A stretch of 64,000 nucleotides of DNA, taken from NCBI GenBank assembly GCA_020634855.1, contig JACKAU010000003.1, forward strand, positions 970,774 through 1,034,773, read 5' to 3'. Shown here piece by piece: positions 1-8,763 of the stretch. The notes below the pieces were generated by a model, which was not told the DNA's origin, did not search any database, and worked only from the letters and a program-made list of their open reading frames with translations. The stretch comes from Anaerolineales bacterium. Its GTDB lineage: Bacteria; Chloroflexota; Anaerolineae; 4572-78; J111. Position 1 is the first letter of the stretch, and every line of letters begins with the position of its first letter. Position numbers and translations under genes: made by a program.

Positions 1-1363
1 GGTCAGGAGACATAGAATGATGAATGATGAAGGATGAATGATGAATGATGGAGAACGAGCGTTGACCGCTGAGGGTTGACCGCTATCTACTGACTGCTGA
101 TGGTGGATGGTTGACCGCATCGAGCCAACAAATCGGATTACGCCAATGATCATTCCGGCTAGGGCGATATATTTGATCCAGCGCAGCACGTCGTAGAGCC
201 AAGGTTCCAGTAAGATTTGACCTGCGCCGAAGGCGGCCCAAAAGGAAAGTTCCAGTCCGACGATTTCGGTGCGCCATAGTTCGGTCAGGGTGGGTCGTGG
301 GTCGAGCGCGCCGCCGCGATAGAGTAGATGCGCTGCGAGGGCGGTCGGATCGCCGTAGAGCAGCCAGTTGCGCCAGTACCACCAGCCGGCCAGCAGCAGA
401 ATCAAACCGCCGATGATCGCGCCGAATTTGAGCAGATCAATCCAGGCGCGACGGCGATAGACATCGTACAAAATGACCAAGCCGGTCACCGGCCAGAGAT
501 AGAGCATGCTCAGTTTGGTGATAGCGCCCAGACCCAAGATGACGCCCAACAGCACCGCGTCTCGAATCGAGCCGCCTCGTTTGATCACCAACGCCAGCAC
601 CACCAACGCCGCCGCAGACAGCGTCACGGTCAGGCTGTCGTTGGTGATGGCCGAACTGACATGCAGAAATTGGGGGATGAAGGCGATGAGCGCAGCGGAA
701 AAAAGACAAATAATGAATAATGAATAATGAATGATGAACGATGAGGGACGATTATCGGGGGCTGACGGCTGTCGATCACCATCGACAAAAATAATTCTGG
801 CCAGAAAATAGGTAAGCGCGACAGTGGCTACTCCGGCCAATAAGGATAACCAACGCGCAATATGGGCGGCTAGAACAACAGGATTGGTGCTCCAGGTTTC
901 GCCGGGGGGGTGAAGATAGAGGTTATTGTTGCCTCGCTCGCGCCAGACGAAGGACCGATCATCGGCGTAGTGCGGGTTACGCGGCGGCTCTTGAAAGTCG
1001 CTCAGATCGAGCCAAGATGTGGCTACCGCCGCCAGAATATGATACAACGGCGGCTGCGTGCCCTCCTGATCCCACGGTTTATAAACCCCTTCGCGCACCA
1101 CCGGCAATTGGTGATGCGTCTGGATGTACTGTATCACGGCAAAATGTTTAAGCTCATCCGGCTTTTCAAAGACCGGCACTGTAAAATCGTACAGTAATCC
1201 AAGGATAGTGAAAGCGGTGAGTATAACGATCAGACCGTAGCGCTCAAAGCGATGGCCGACGAATGACCGCCGATGGCCGATGGCTGATGGCTGACCGCCG
1301 ACCGCCGAAGAATGTGGACTGCTGGATGCCGGCTGATCACTGATTTTAGTAGCTTGCTTCATA
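1..1363 (-). CDS. GT-C/DUF2142-like polytopic membrane glycosyltransferase, 3' part beyond the left edge
   Basis: An uninterrupted minus-strand frame runs from an ATG at 1363 to the window edge (about 454 codons, no stop). After a repeat-derived N-terminal tail of about 40 residues comes a membrane segment, then an EKPDELKHF motif and QPPLYH. This is the periplasmic acidic loop layout of GT-C (ArnT/PMT-like, DUF2142-like) lipid-linked sugar transferases. More hydrophobic helices follow. The family transfers sugars from polyprenyl-phosphate donors on the outer face of the membrane; the acceptor is unknown. Three low-complexity blocks (15-119, 708-773, 1250-1342) are translated in frame as loops rich in S, F, I, I, H and P, without breaking the gene. 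Weak promoter-like boxes lie around 1420-1450. The family is reasonably sure, the substrate unknown. Confidence 0.7.
15..119. repeat. intragenic minisatellite block A (ATGATGA-type plus GGTTGACCGC-type units)
   Basis: About five imperfect copies of an AATGATG/GGATGA heptad (15-51) are followed by several TTGACCGCT / TGACTGCTGATGG units (61-119). On the minus strand the first type reads as Ser-Phe-Ile-Ile-His-Pro repeats inside the partial membrane protein. It is the same pair of repeat types as at 708-773 and 1250-1342. Confidence 0.8.
708..773. repeat. intragenic minisatellite block B
   Basis: Consecutive AATAATG/AATGATG heptads (708-752) are followed by a CTGACGGCTG unit. They are translated in frame on the minus strand between two predicted membrane helices of the GT-C-like protein, so they extend a loop without breaking the gene. 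Confidence 0.75.
1250..1342. repeat. intragenic minisatellite block C (GATGGCTGACCGCC-type)
   Basis: Tandem variants of GATGGCCGA, GATGGCTGA and TGACCGCCG fill the first 40 codons of the minus-strand membrane gene, giving a low-complexity cytoplasmic N-terminus before the first helix. Confidence 0.7.
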
Positions 1364-1450
1364 GCCCCGGATTATACCACAGCCGAACGGCTTTGACGCC
1401 TCCGAAGGCGTGAATATAATGGTCTTTTACCAAAGAGTATCAATAACAGA

Positions 1451-1535
1451 CCAGGTGGCTGGCACTTAATTGCAGTAATTGTACCGGTGTATTCCATTCA
1501 GCGTTGTCGGTTAAGCAAAAGTGCCAGTCACCTGG
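1451..1535. repeat. 85-bp element with 17-bp inverted ends (CCAGGTGRCTGGCACTT)
   Basis: The left arm 1451-1467 and right arm 1519-1535 are inverted copies of each other with one mismatch, bounding a core of about 50 bp with no coding sense. It lies between divergent genes at 1363 and 1575. Related GTGACTGTCACCTG words recur at 54,900-54,915. It could be a REP/MITE-like element or a large transcribed hairpin. Confidence 0.6.
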
Positions 1536-1574
1536 ATAGTTACGCCGGAGAAACGTTAAACATTGAGGAGAACG

Positions 1575-2678
1575 ATGAAATCATTCCTTGTTTGGACCAG
1601 TCTAATTTTTGCCCTGACCCTAACCGCTTGTGGCGGATCGCCCCCAACCAGTGAGCCGCTGCCGCCGACCGAAGAAGCCGTCAGCGTTCTGACCGAACCC
1701 GACCAAGCTACTCAAGAAGCAGAACAAAACGCCCCCCTAACGCCAACCGACGAGCCATCCCAATCCGTTGAACCAACGGCAACAAATACCCCGGTCTCGA
1801 CGCCAACCCTCGAACCAACGGCTACCGCTGTGCCGCCTACACCGACCCCATCCCCGATCCCCGATCCAATGATCAAAGTCGATGAGGCGCTCGGTAATCA
1901 GGTCAACGTACGCAGCGGTCCGGGTACGGTTTATCCGGTCGTGGCTCAATTTGCGCCCGGTCAGGAAGCCGTGGTATTGGGTCGCAATGAGGATGGCAGT
2001 TGGTGGCAGATCAGCCTGCCGGAGGCCGCTACCGGCTGGATCTTTGGCGACCTGGTCACATTTATAGGCGATGACGGCGGCATCGCTGTAGCCGAAGCGC
2101 CGCCCCCACCTCCGACAGCGACGCCCGCTCCCGAAGCGGTAGCCGAGGCGAATCCAGAGGAAGCCCCGGCCGGAACTGAGGGCGCCGAGGAAGTTAACGA
2201 CAACGAGAGTCTGCCGGCCGATCAGTTGGAAGAACAACTCCGCTGCGGTAAGGATTTCTGTGTGACGTATCAGGATATGTTACCGATTTGGGAAAACGGC
2301 GGCTGTATAGGCAATCACAGTATCTACATTACGGTGTTGCAAGGGCCGCCGCCGGGCGTACCGCTGGACGGTGTTGTTATCGGCGATACGTTCAACAACG
2401 TCGAAGTTGCTTCCGGCAGTCACGGGCCGGGCCACACCGAAATTACGTTGTGGAACAACAGTATGACGCTTATCGCCAAACGTCATATTGATGGAACCCC
2501 GTTTACCAGCGAAGAAAGCTTCAACTTCACCGCTGCCGACGAATTGATTCCGGCTGAAGTATTAGCCGCTAAGGGTTACTGCGACGGCAATGTCGAAACA
2601 TGCCGCTGGGCGCAGAATCATAATCAGGTTTGCCGGGGCCACTATTCGTGGCGGGTGACGTTCCATAAATTTGATTAG
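1575..2678 (+). CDS. SH3b-domain lipoprotein
   Basis: A 367-aa secreted lipoprotein. The chosen ATG has GAGGAG four bases upstream; an in-frame TTG 12 bases earlier overlaps that site and is unlikely. Residues 1-20 form a signal peptide ending in the lipobox LTAC, followed by GGSPP. A Pro/Thr/Glu-rich stalk runs to about residue 95. A bacterial SH3 domain follows at about 100-160 (NVRSGPGTVYPVV, then GSWWQI and GWIF). After a second Pro/Ala/Glu linker comes a cysteine-containing C-terminal domain of about 150 residues that I do not recognise. Its four or more cysteines may form disulfides. SH3b domains usually bind cell-wall peptides or glycans. The gene stands alone and converges on the TIR gene, with a repeat block between them. 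Confidence 0.85.
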   Translation: MKSFLVWTSLIFALTLTACGGSPPTSEPLPPTEEAVSVLTEPDQATQEAEQNAPLTPTDEPSQSVEPTATNTPVSTPTLEPTATAVPPTPTPSPIPDPMIKVDEALGNQVNVRSGPGTVYPVVAQFAPGQEAVVLGRNEDGSWWQISLPEAATGWIFGDLVTFIGDDGGIAVAEAPPPPPTATPAPEAVAEANPEEAPAGTEGAEEVNDNESLPADQLEEQLRCGKDFCVTYQDMLPIWENGGCIGNHSIYITVLQGPPPGVPLDGVVIGDTFNNVEVASGSHGPGHTEITLWNNSMTLIAKRHIDGTPFTSEESFNFTAADELIPAEVLAAKGYCDGNVETCRWAQNHNQVCRGHYSWRVTFHKFD

Positions 2679-2810
2679 AGTTTGTGGAGTGAGTGGAGTT
2701 AATAGAGTTTGTAGAGTTCGTGGAGTTTATAGAGTTAAGGGGTTCGTGGAGTTAGGGGGTCTCCAAAACTCGACAAACTCCTCAACGCCATTAACTCTAC
2801 GAACTCTACG
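2679..2810. repeat. GAGTT-type minisatellite with inverted halves between convergent genes
   Basis: About ten imperfect GTGGAGTT / GTAGAGTT units read on the plus strand in the left part and on the minus strand in the right part. As a result 2711-2721 (GTAGAGTTCGT) is an exact inverted copy of 2799-2809. The array could fold as a long hairpin and act as a bidirectional terminator. Its right end supplies the TAG stop of the TIR protein. Confidence 0.7.
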
Positions 2811-4281
2811 CCGTTAATTGCGGCTTAAATCGCTCATACTGGGCCGGGTTTTCTTGCTCAACCCGCTGCAATAGGGTCTCGAAGGCTAAATTTCGCTCAC
2901 AGTATTCGATCAGCCGCTGAATTTTGGCGGTGCGGCTCATACCCTGGCTGAAGCTGTCGCGGACGTCGCGGTAGTAATCGAAACAGAAAATGTCTAAGGT
3001 TTCATCATCGAACACGGCGGTCAATAATCGACGAATAGTGGGGATGTTGTAGTTGACGGTCGCCGCGACTGGGGCGGGTGAGGGCGTTACCGGCGTAGGC
3101 GTAGACGTAGGCGCTGAACTTGGCGATGGGGCGGGTTTCTTGGCCTGCATTTCGGCAACTTTGTAGATCGCTTCGGCAATATAAAGGAAGGCTTCATCTT
3201 GATCCGGCCAAGTCGTGACCGGCTTGGCATTTTTGGGCAGTGCTTGCAGCTTACTAAATGGAGCATTTTGCCAGCGTGTCGGGCGTAGGATAACCGGGAT
3301 AACGATGGCCTCTTTGGCGGTGTGTCGCTCCAACGCACGGGTCATCTCGACATCATAGCAATAATCCGAGGCGATAAAATCAGGACTGACCAAAAGTAGA
3401 ATGATATCGGCTGTATTGAGATTATCGTCGATCGCGTCGGCCCACTCGCTGCCGGCCGTAATATCGCGATCGTACCAGTCAGAGATAACGCCTTGCCGCC
3501 GCATAATCGAGAGATGTTTGGCTAATTCATCGCGCAAGGCTTCATCTTCATGCGCATAAGAGAAAAATAGGCTTATGGATCTGGACATCGTACTTCCTTT
3601 TTGAGAGGGATTGGTTTGGCTGGCCATCGGCCCTGGTTTGGGCAGAGGGATGGGCGGGGGCGATACGGCAGCAGGCTCCGACGAGAGCAGAGTCTCCGGC
3701 ATCTCCGGCCAAAGTTTGGGCAGCGCTTCAACCGAGATAGCCAGACCTCGTTCGCCCTGCCCCTGTCGATGGCTGACCACACCCAGCACGGTACCGCCGG
3801 CTTGATCCAACACCGGCGACCCGCTGTAGCCCGGTTGAAGTTGGTAATCATCCTCAATCTTTAAATCCCAAGCCCGGACTCGATCCGCCTGGCCGCGTAC
3901 GGCTAACGCAACCGTTTGCCCTAAGATACCTTGCAGGGGGCGCACCAGAAAATGGCTGCCGAACTTCTGAAAGCCGGCGGTCAGAAAGCGGCTGTCTTTA
4001 TCGCCGGTAGGCTGCAAAGGCAACGGTTTTTTATCCATTCGACTTGGCACCCGCAGTACCGCCAGATCCAACTCTGCCGCTGAGCCATAAGCCACAACCG
4101 CCGCCGGAGCGCCTTCCACATCGATAGCATTCGCTCCACCTACATCATCGACCACATGGGCGCAGGTGAGCAGATAAGCCATCTCATCATCCTGATAAAT
4201 GATAAAGCCCGTTCCAAAGCGACTATTGCCGGGATCGGTCCCGGTGATTAAGACCACCGAGTTTTGTAAATCAACAGCCAC
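2806..4281 (-). CDS. trypsin-like protease - TIR - effector-associated domain (EAD) protein
   Basis: A 491-aa multidomain protein, probably a cytoplasmic immune/conflict effector. Residues 1-195 are a trypsin-like domain with a plausible triad H42 (TCAHVV), D72 (ELDLAVLRV) and S153 (PGYSGSP); no signal peptide is present. A Pro-rich linker leads to a TIR domain at about 235-370 (SLFFSYAHEDEALRDEL; SDYCYDVEM with E312 at the expected NADase glutamate position). A second Pro/Thr linker and a helical C-terminal domain (about 410-491) resembling death-like EAD adaptors follow. The start is GTG, with AAGGAG lying inside the end of the preceding gene; the stop codons are 4 bp apart from this start, so translation is probably coupled. 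Trypsin-TIR-EAD combinations are known from NTP-dependent conflict systems, where EADs recruit effectors by homotypic contact. The trigger and partner are unknown. Confidence 0.85.
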   Translation of the reverse strand: MAVDLQNSVVLITGTDPGNSRFGTGFIIYQDDEMAYLLTCAHVVDDVGGANAIDVEGAPAAVVAYGSAAELDLAVLRVPSRMDKKPLPLQPTGDKDSRFLTAGFQKFGSHFLVRPLQGILGQTVALAVRGQADRVRAWDLKIEDDYQLQPGYSGSPVLDQAGGTVLGVVSHRQGQGERGLAISVEALPKLWPEMPETLLSSEPAAVSPPPIPLPKPGPMASQTNPSQKGSTMSRSISLFFSYAHEDEALRDELAKHLSIMRRQGVISDWYDRDITAGSEWADAIDDNLNTADIILLLVSPDFIASDYCYDVEMTRALERHTAKEAIVIPVILRPTRWQNAPFSKLQALPKNAKPVTTWPDQDEAFLYIAEAIYKVAEMQAKKPAPSPSSAPTSTPTPVTPSPAPVAATVNYNIPTIRRLLTAVFDDETLDIFCFDYYRDVRDSFSQGMSRTAKIQRLIEYCERNLAFETLLQRVEQENPAQYERFKPQLTA

Positions 4282-4285
4282 GTAG

Positions 4286-4597
4286 CTACTCCTTGGGTTT
4301 CAGCGACAACGTTACCTTGAGGTTGGCTCCGGCTGAGGATCTAGTCACGTAGAGATTGCCTTCACCCTCAAAGCTCAAACCCAGTTCAATCTCCGCCCGC
4401 TCGATATCCATATCCTGGCTCAATTCTTGCCAAGCGGCAGTAATTGGACGGATAGTTCGCACCAGAAGCGGCTGGATTTTATCAAATGTTGAGCCAACTT
4501 TATCGGCAAATCCGCCGGAGATAGGTTGAACTTCGTTGCCCGGAACCTCAACTTCCACCAGAGTGCCATCTTCAAGTTCTATTAGTTTAGTTGCCAT
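4286..4597 (-). CDS. Trypco1 (trypsin-co-occurring, CU044_2847-like) small protein
   Basis: 103 aa. The N-terminal beta segment (KLIELEDGTLVEVEV), a central helical region and a C-terminal beta pair ending in LKVTLSLKP match my memory of the trypsin-co-occurring domain 1 family. These small proteins are encoded next to trypsin/effector genes in predicted conflict systems. I chose ATG at 4597 over the GTG just before it, because GGAG lies 6 bases from the ATG but only 3 from the GTG. It is the first gene of a two-gene operon, ending 4 bp before the protease-TIR start. A role as inhibitor, sensor or substrate of the protease is inference from neighbourhood only. Confidence 0.75.
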   Translation of the reverse strand: MATKLIELEDGTLVEVEVPGNEVQPISGGFADKVGSTFDKIQPLLVRTIRPITAAWQELSQDMDIERAEIELGLSFEGEGNLYVTRSSAGANLKVTLSLKPKE

Positions 4598-4645
4598 CAC
4601 CGACTCCTTTCAATAGGATACAAAACATAATCGTATCTAAGGTTA

Positions 4646-4674
4646 AGGGTATCGAATAATTTGGCGAATGTCAA
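4646..4674 (-). promoter_or_regulatory. sigma70-type promoter of the Trypco1/TIR operon
   Basis: On the minus strand TTGACA (4669-4674), a 17-bp spacer and TACCCT (4646-4651) lie about 40 bases upstream of the Trypco1 start. The -35 is perfect and the -10 matches three of six, so a modest constitutive promoter is plausible. The rest of 4675-4874 shows no other convincing signal. Confidence 0.45.
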
Positions 4675-4874
4675 CTATTTGTTTTTTTGTTAAAACCAGT
4701 AGGGCACCGCACCCCTCAAATGGCTTCGCCTGCTCCAGATGAGGTACTTCTTTGAAATTCACATTAACATAACCATTTTGTAAAAACGTAGGGGGCGATT
4801 ACAATTATATTTGTTGGTTTGATGGCTGGTTTGTAGGCTAGGCGATTTGCGCCTGGTTTCGAGGGAGAACCATT

Positions 4875-6734
4875 ATGCTGAGCAGGCGGAGGCGCTATTC
4901 GCTTTCTACTAAGACAATTAGATTTATCCCGAAGTTAAGTGTGCTTGTTTTACTGCTGTATATCACCGTGTTTCCTCACCTGGTTTACGGCCAGGACTTT
5001 CCTGTCTCGGTTAGTGTCAACGGCACCGAATTTTCAACGGATGATGTTGTTATACTGACCGTCACAGCCATAAATGATTCCCCCCGGCAGCCACGTCCGA
5101 TATTGCCCCCGCTTGATAGTTTGTCAGTTATCGATCTAAACATTGCTACGAATGTGAGCCTGGTGCGCGGTGAAATTCAGGCTGAGGTCGTCTACACCTA
5201 TCAATTACAGCCGCGCCGAACCGGCACGCTGACGATACCGCCTATTCCTATAAAGTTTAACGATGAGGATGTGGTTGAAACAACCTCGATTTCGTTTAAA
5301 GTGACTCAGGGAGCGCCGCCGGCTCCCTCTCCAAACCATGCTGTTTTGCCCAGCGCGATTGTCCCACCGGCCGATTTGGTTGATCAAGATTTTTACGTTG
5401 AAGCCGTGGTCGATCAGGTCTCGCCGTATGTAGGGCAGCAGTTAATCTATACTTTCCGGCTTTACCAGGCGATCAAGCTTTATCGGCAGCCGCAGCTCGA
5501 AATGCCCATTTTTAGCAGCTTCGAGACCCAGGGGATGCCGGTACAGGAGTATAACCTCGACGTTGGCGACCGTACTTTTCTGGTCAGCGAAATCCGAACG
5601 GCGCTCTTCCCCAAATCGACGGGAATCATTAATATCGGTGCGGCCCAGTTGATTTTTCCCGGCAGTTTCTTTGATGAGGCGGTTGAACTTTACACCCAAC
5701 CTATCCAACTTAATGTGAAACCCCTGCCAGCTAACGCTCCTCCGGAGTTCAAGGGGGCGGTCGGTCAATTTGATTTGGAGGCCTGGTTTAGCCCGCAAGT
5801 GGCCGTGCTCAATCAACCTTCAACCCTTTCGGTCGCGATTACGGGCGTCGGCAATGTCAACACCCTGCCCGATCCTATTTGGCCCTCGCTGCACCAGTGG
5901 CGTACATATGACTCATTGAAAAGCCAGAGTATGGATATGAAGAATGGGCAATTGCAGGGAACCCGAGTTTACGAACGGCTGATTGTATCGGATAAAATTG
6001 GCGATTTCACGATCCCCCCGGCCAAATTGGTCTATTTCGATCCGGTAGCCGAGGAGTACCGTACGGCTAGCACTAAATCGCTCAAGGTCCGCGTTATCGT
6101 GCCGCCCACGCCAGATGCGGCGTCGGCGACCTCTACAGCCGTGGCTGCTGTACCCCTGGCGACGTCTACACCCAATAACCAGAGCAGCATCGATCCAATA
6201 ATCAATCCGGACAATCAGTTTATAAACTCGGACTTTTCCGATTCACTCGATTCAAATTGGCGAGTAATGCTGCCAATGGGGGTGGTCTTGCTAGGGACTA
6301 TCTGCGCCGGAATACCGGCGGCGGTTGTGATGGGAGCCGGTGGGCTGTGGCTGTGGCAGAAGCGACAAGAGAAAAAGAAGGGTGAAGTCGAAGCCATCAA
6401 GCAGCCCCAAGAAACGATGCATCCGGCTATTGCTCAAGCCATAATCGGCAGTGATGACAACTATCAAGTCGTCAACCGTGCTCTATCCGGCTACTTGGGG
6501 CAGGTTTTGAACGCCACCGTTAAAGGTTTGACTCGCACCGAATTAGCTGAACGGCTACAAGCCCACGGTCTGTCGATCTTGCAAGTTCACAAGATTAACG
6601 ACTACCTGGCCCAAAGCGAAATGGGCCGTTACGGTCCTAAAACAGACAATGCCGGCTGGGAACTGCTGGCCAAAGTAGACAAATTGTTGTTTGAACTGGA
6701 CAGACAGACTGAGGCGAAGGCAAAGATGCAATAG
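4875..6734 (+). CDS. BatD-like oxygen-tolerance family membrane protein
   Basis: 619 aa. An N-terminal signal/anchor (about 18-38) precedes tandem extracytoplasmic beta domains of BatD type (a beta strand pattern beginning VSVSVNGTEF, TLTIPPIPIKF, then a second and third repeat to about 400). A Ser/Thr/Asn-rich linker, one membrane helix (about 462-485) and a basic cytoplasmic tail of about 125 residues follow. The architecture and length fit BatD (aerotolerance) proteins, which normally work with a MoxR AAA ATPase and VWA proteins BatA/BatB. None of those is adjacent here, so the gene is an orphan or its partners are elsewhere. GAGGGAG lies about 8 bases before the ATG. It is followed by the glycosyltransferase group after 86 bp. 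Confidence 0.75.
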   Translation: MLSRRRRYSLSTKTIRFIPKLSVLVLLLYITVFPHLVYGQDFPVSVSVNGTEFSTDDVVILTVTAINDSPRQPRPILPPLDSLSVIDLNIATNVSLVRGEIQAEVVYTYQLQPRRTGTLTIPPIPIKFNDEDVVETTSISFKVTQGAPPAPSPNHAVLPSAIVPPADLVDQDFYVEAVVDQVSPYVGQQLIYTFRLYQAIKLYRQPQLEMPIFSSFETQGMPVQEYNLDVGDRTFLVSEIRTALFPKSTGIINIGAAQLIFPGSFFDEAVELYTQPIQLNVKPLPANAPPEFKGAVGQFDLEAWFSPQVAVLNQPSTLSVAITGVGNVNTLPDPIWPSLHQWRTYDSLKSQSMDMKNGQLQGTRVYERLIVSDKIGDFTIPPAKLVYFDPVAEEYRTASTKSLKVRVIVPPTPDAASATSTAVAAVPLATSTPNNQSSIDPIINPDNQFINSDFSDSLDSNWRVMLPMGVVLLGTICAGIPAAVVMGAGGLWLWQKRQEKKKGEVEAIKQPQETMHPAIAQAIIGSDDNYQVVNRALSGYLGQVLNATVKGLTRTELAERLQAHGLSILQVHKINDYLAQSEMGRYGPKTDNAGWELLAKVDKLLFELDRQTEAKAKMQ

Positions 6735-6820
6735 CCAGCACGTAAAATAGCAATACCTTGCTCCCCCTTTCCTTCAATGTTATAATCCACGCAATTTGTT
6801 AAATTGGTCTCAAGCAACTT

Positions 6821-7807
6821 ATGCCAACGCAATTGCCATTTGTATCGGTTGTTATCGTATCTTACAATGGGAAAAAGTATTTGATACGCTGCCTGCCGAC
6901 CCTCTTTAATCAAGATTATCCCCATTTCGAGGTTATCGTCATCGATAACGGCTCAACCGATGGTTTGGCCGACTGGCTTCGAGCCGACTATCCTCAAGTG
7001 ACGCTCATTGCCAACGGGGAAAATTTAGGTTACTGCACGGCCACTAACCAAGGCTTCGCTGCCAGCCGAGGCGAATACATCATTGTACTCGATGACGACA
7101 CCGTTTTGGAACCCGGGTTCCTAAGCGCGATGGTCGCCGCCGCCCAATCAGCCGATGACATCGGCATGGTCGCCAGCCAAATTGTACTCGATCATGCGCC
7201 GGAGTTGATCGACTCGGCGGGAATCGAGGTGGATTGGGCCGGATTAGCCTGGAATCGACACATTGGGCTACCGGCGGCCGACGAACCGGCCGAACCGGTC
7301 GAAGTTTTTGGCCCGGCCGGCGCGGGGGGGCTATATCGCCGTCGAATGCTGGATCAAATCGGCTGGCTGGATGAAGATTACTTCATCTACTACGACGACT
7401 CGGATATCGCCTGGCGGGGCCAGCGAGCCGGCTGGCGCTGTCTCTACGCGCCGCAGGCCAAAGTACGGCACGTTCATTCAGCAACCAGCGGTAAATGGTC
7501 GCCCTTCAAAACCTACTTGTTGGGCCGTAATAAGCTGTGGACGATGATCAAAAACTATCCGCTCGGCAGTTTTTTATTATACTCACCGGTCATTTTAGCT
7601 TATGAAATCGCGGCAATCTTTTATGGTATTTTGATTCTAAGGAGTACCGCCGCGCTGCGAGGTCGATTAGCGGCGCTGAAACGGATCAACCTGCCGCTGG
7701 CGAAGCGACGTCAATTCAACCAATCGGTGCCAACTCGCCCGGTAAAACTGGCCCCCATCCGCACCCCCAAGCTGGCCTGGAAGCTGCACCGGACTATACC
7801 GCACTAA
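6821..7807 (+). CDS. GT2 family glycosyltransferase (rhamnosyltransferase-like)
   Basis: 328 aa, GT-A fold. It begins SVVIVSYNGKKYL, has the nucleotide-binding IDNGSTD motif and the metal-binding DDD (YIIVLDDDT, about residue 92). An acceptor-side DEDYFIYYDDSDIAWR motif typical of WbbL-type rhamnosyl/glycosyl transferases follows. A C-terminal hydrophobic stretch (about 250-275) suggests membrane association. It would transfer a sugar from a nucleotide donor to a lipid-linked glycan. It is the first of four tightly packed glycosyltransferase genes (8 bp to the next). The codons for LEPGFL carry an exact GGAACCCGGGTTCC palindrome at 7108-7121. Confidence 0.85.
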   Translation: MPTQLPFVSVVIVSYNGKKYLIRCLPTLFNQDYPHFEVIVIDNGSTDGLADWLRADYPQVTLIANGENLGYCTATNQGFAASRGEYIIVLDDDTVLEPGFLSAMVAAAQSADDIGMVASQIVLDHAPELIDSAGIEVDWAGLAWNRHIGLPAADEPAEPVEVFGPAGAGGLYRRRMLDQIGWLDEDYFIYYDDSDIAWRGQRAGWRCLYAPQAKVRHVHSATSGKWSPFKTYLLGRNKLWTMIKNYPLGSFLLYSPVILAYEIAAIFYGILILRSTAALRGRLAALKRINLPLAKRRQFNQSVPTRPVKLAPIRTPKLAWKLHRTIPH

Positions 7808-7815
7808 GCAGCGCT

Positions 7816-8763
7816 ATGACGACTTCACCTTTACCCACTGTAGCCGTAGTCATCCTCAACTGGAACGCGGCAGACGACACGATTAACTGCCTGCACGGTT
7901 TGACTGCCTTTAAGCACATTCAACCGCAGATTTGGGTGGTCGATAACGCTTCATCCGACGGCAGCGCCGACCAGATCGCCGCCGAATATCCCCACATCAA
8001 TCTCATCCGTAGTTCGACCAACTTGGGCTACGCCGCCGGCAATAATCGAGCGCTGGTCGAGATTCGAGAACAGGCCATCGACCTAATCTTACTCCTCAAC
8101 AATGACGCGACTATCGATGAAACTAACCTACTACGCCTTGTTGATGCGCTGCACACTTATCCCGAAATCGGGATTGTCGGGCCGATGATGTTCGACGCCG
8201 ACCAGCCGGAACGATTGCTCAACGCCGGCGGACAGAATCCGGTGCTGCATTTGACCTCTCACGTCTCATACCAAGCCAAATACGCTCCCCTCCAACTGGT
8301 CGATTACGTTCCCGGCACTGTGATGCTGGCACGACACGAGATTTTCCAAAAAACCGGTCTTTTAGATGAAGCGTATTTCTTCAGCGCCGAAATTCCCGAC
8401 TTTTGCCGCCGAGCCAGACACCACGGTTATCTCAGTGCCGTTGTGACCCAAGCCCGGGCTGTTCATGAGGTAGGGCGCTCATCGGTCTTTAGAGAATCGC
8501 TCTACGTTTACTATATCATCCGCAATCGATTTCGATACATTCGCAAGTTCTATCCACGGCTAAAAGCGCTGTTATTCGGTTTCTGGACGATTTATAGCTT
8601 GGCGTTGGCGACAAAATTACAATTCGATGGTAAATCCTACGCGGTTAAAGCTGTTCTTATGGGGCTAGGCGACGGCCTACGCGGCCGATTCGGTGGCCAA
8701 AACGAGCGCGTGCTGGCTGCCTGTAGCCGGCATACGCCCGCCCCACTCGATGGGTTGTCATGA
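7816..8763 (+). CDS. GT2 family glycosyltransferase
   Basis: 315 aa, GT-A fold. VAVVILNWNAADDT, VVDNASSDGS and LLLNNDATI mark the donor and metal sites, and the EAYFFSAEIPDFCRRA segment replaces the usual acceptor motif. A C-terminal region rich in Tyr and hydrophobics may contact the membrane. The stop overlaps the next start as ATGA, so the genes are translationally coupled. Donor and acceptor cannot be told from the sequence. Confidence 0.85.
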   Translation: MTTSPLPTVAVVILNWNAADDTINCLHGLTAFKHIQPQIWVVDNASSDGSADQIAAEYPHINLIRSSTNLGYAAGNNRALVEIREQAIDLILLLNNDATIDETNLLRLVDALHTYPEIGIVGPMMFDADQPERLLNAGGQNPVLHLTSHVSYQAKYAPLQLVDYVPGTVMLARHEIFQKTGLLDEAYFFSAEIPDFCRRARHHGYLSAVVTQARAVHEVGRSSVFRESLYVYYIIRNRFRYIRKFYPRLKALLFGFWTIYSLALATKLQFDGKSYAVKAVLMGLGDGLRGRFGGQNERVLAACSRHTPAPLDGLS

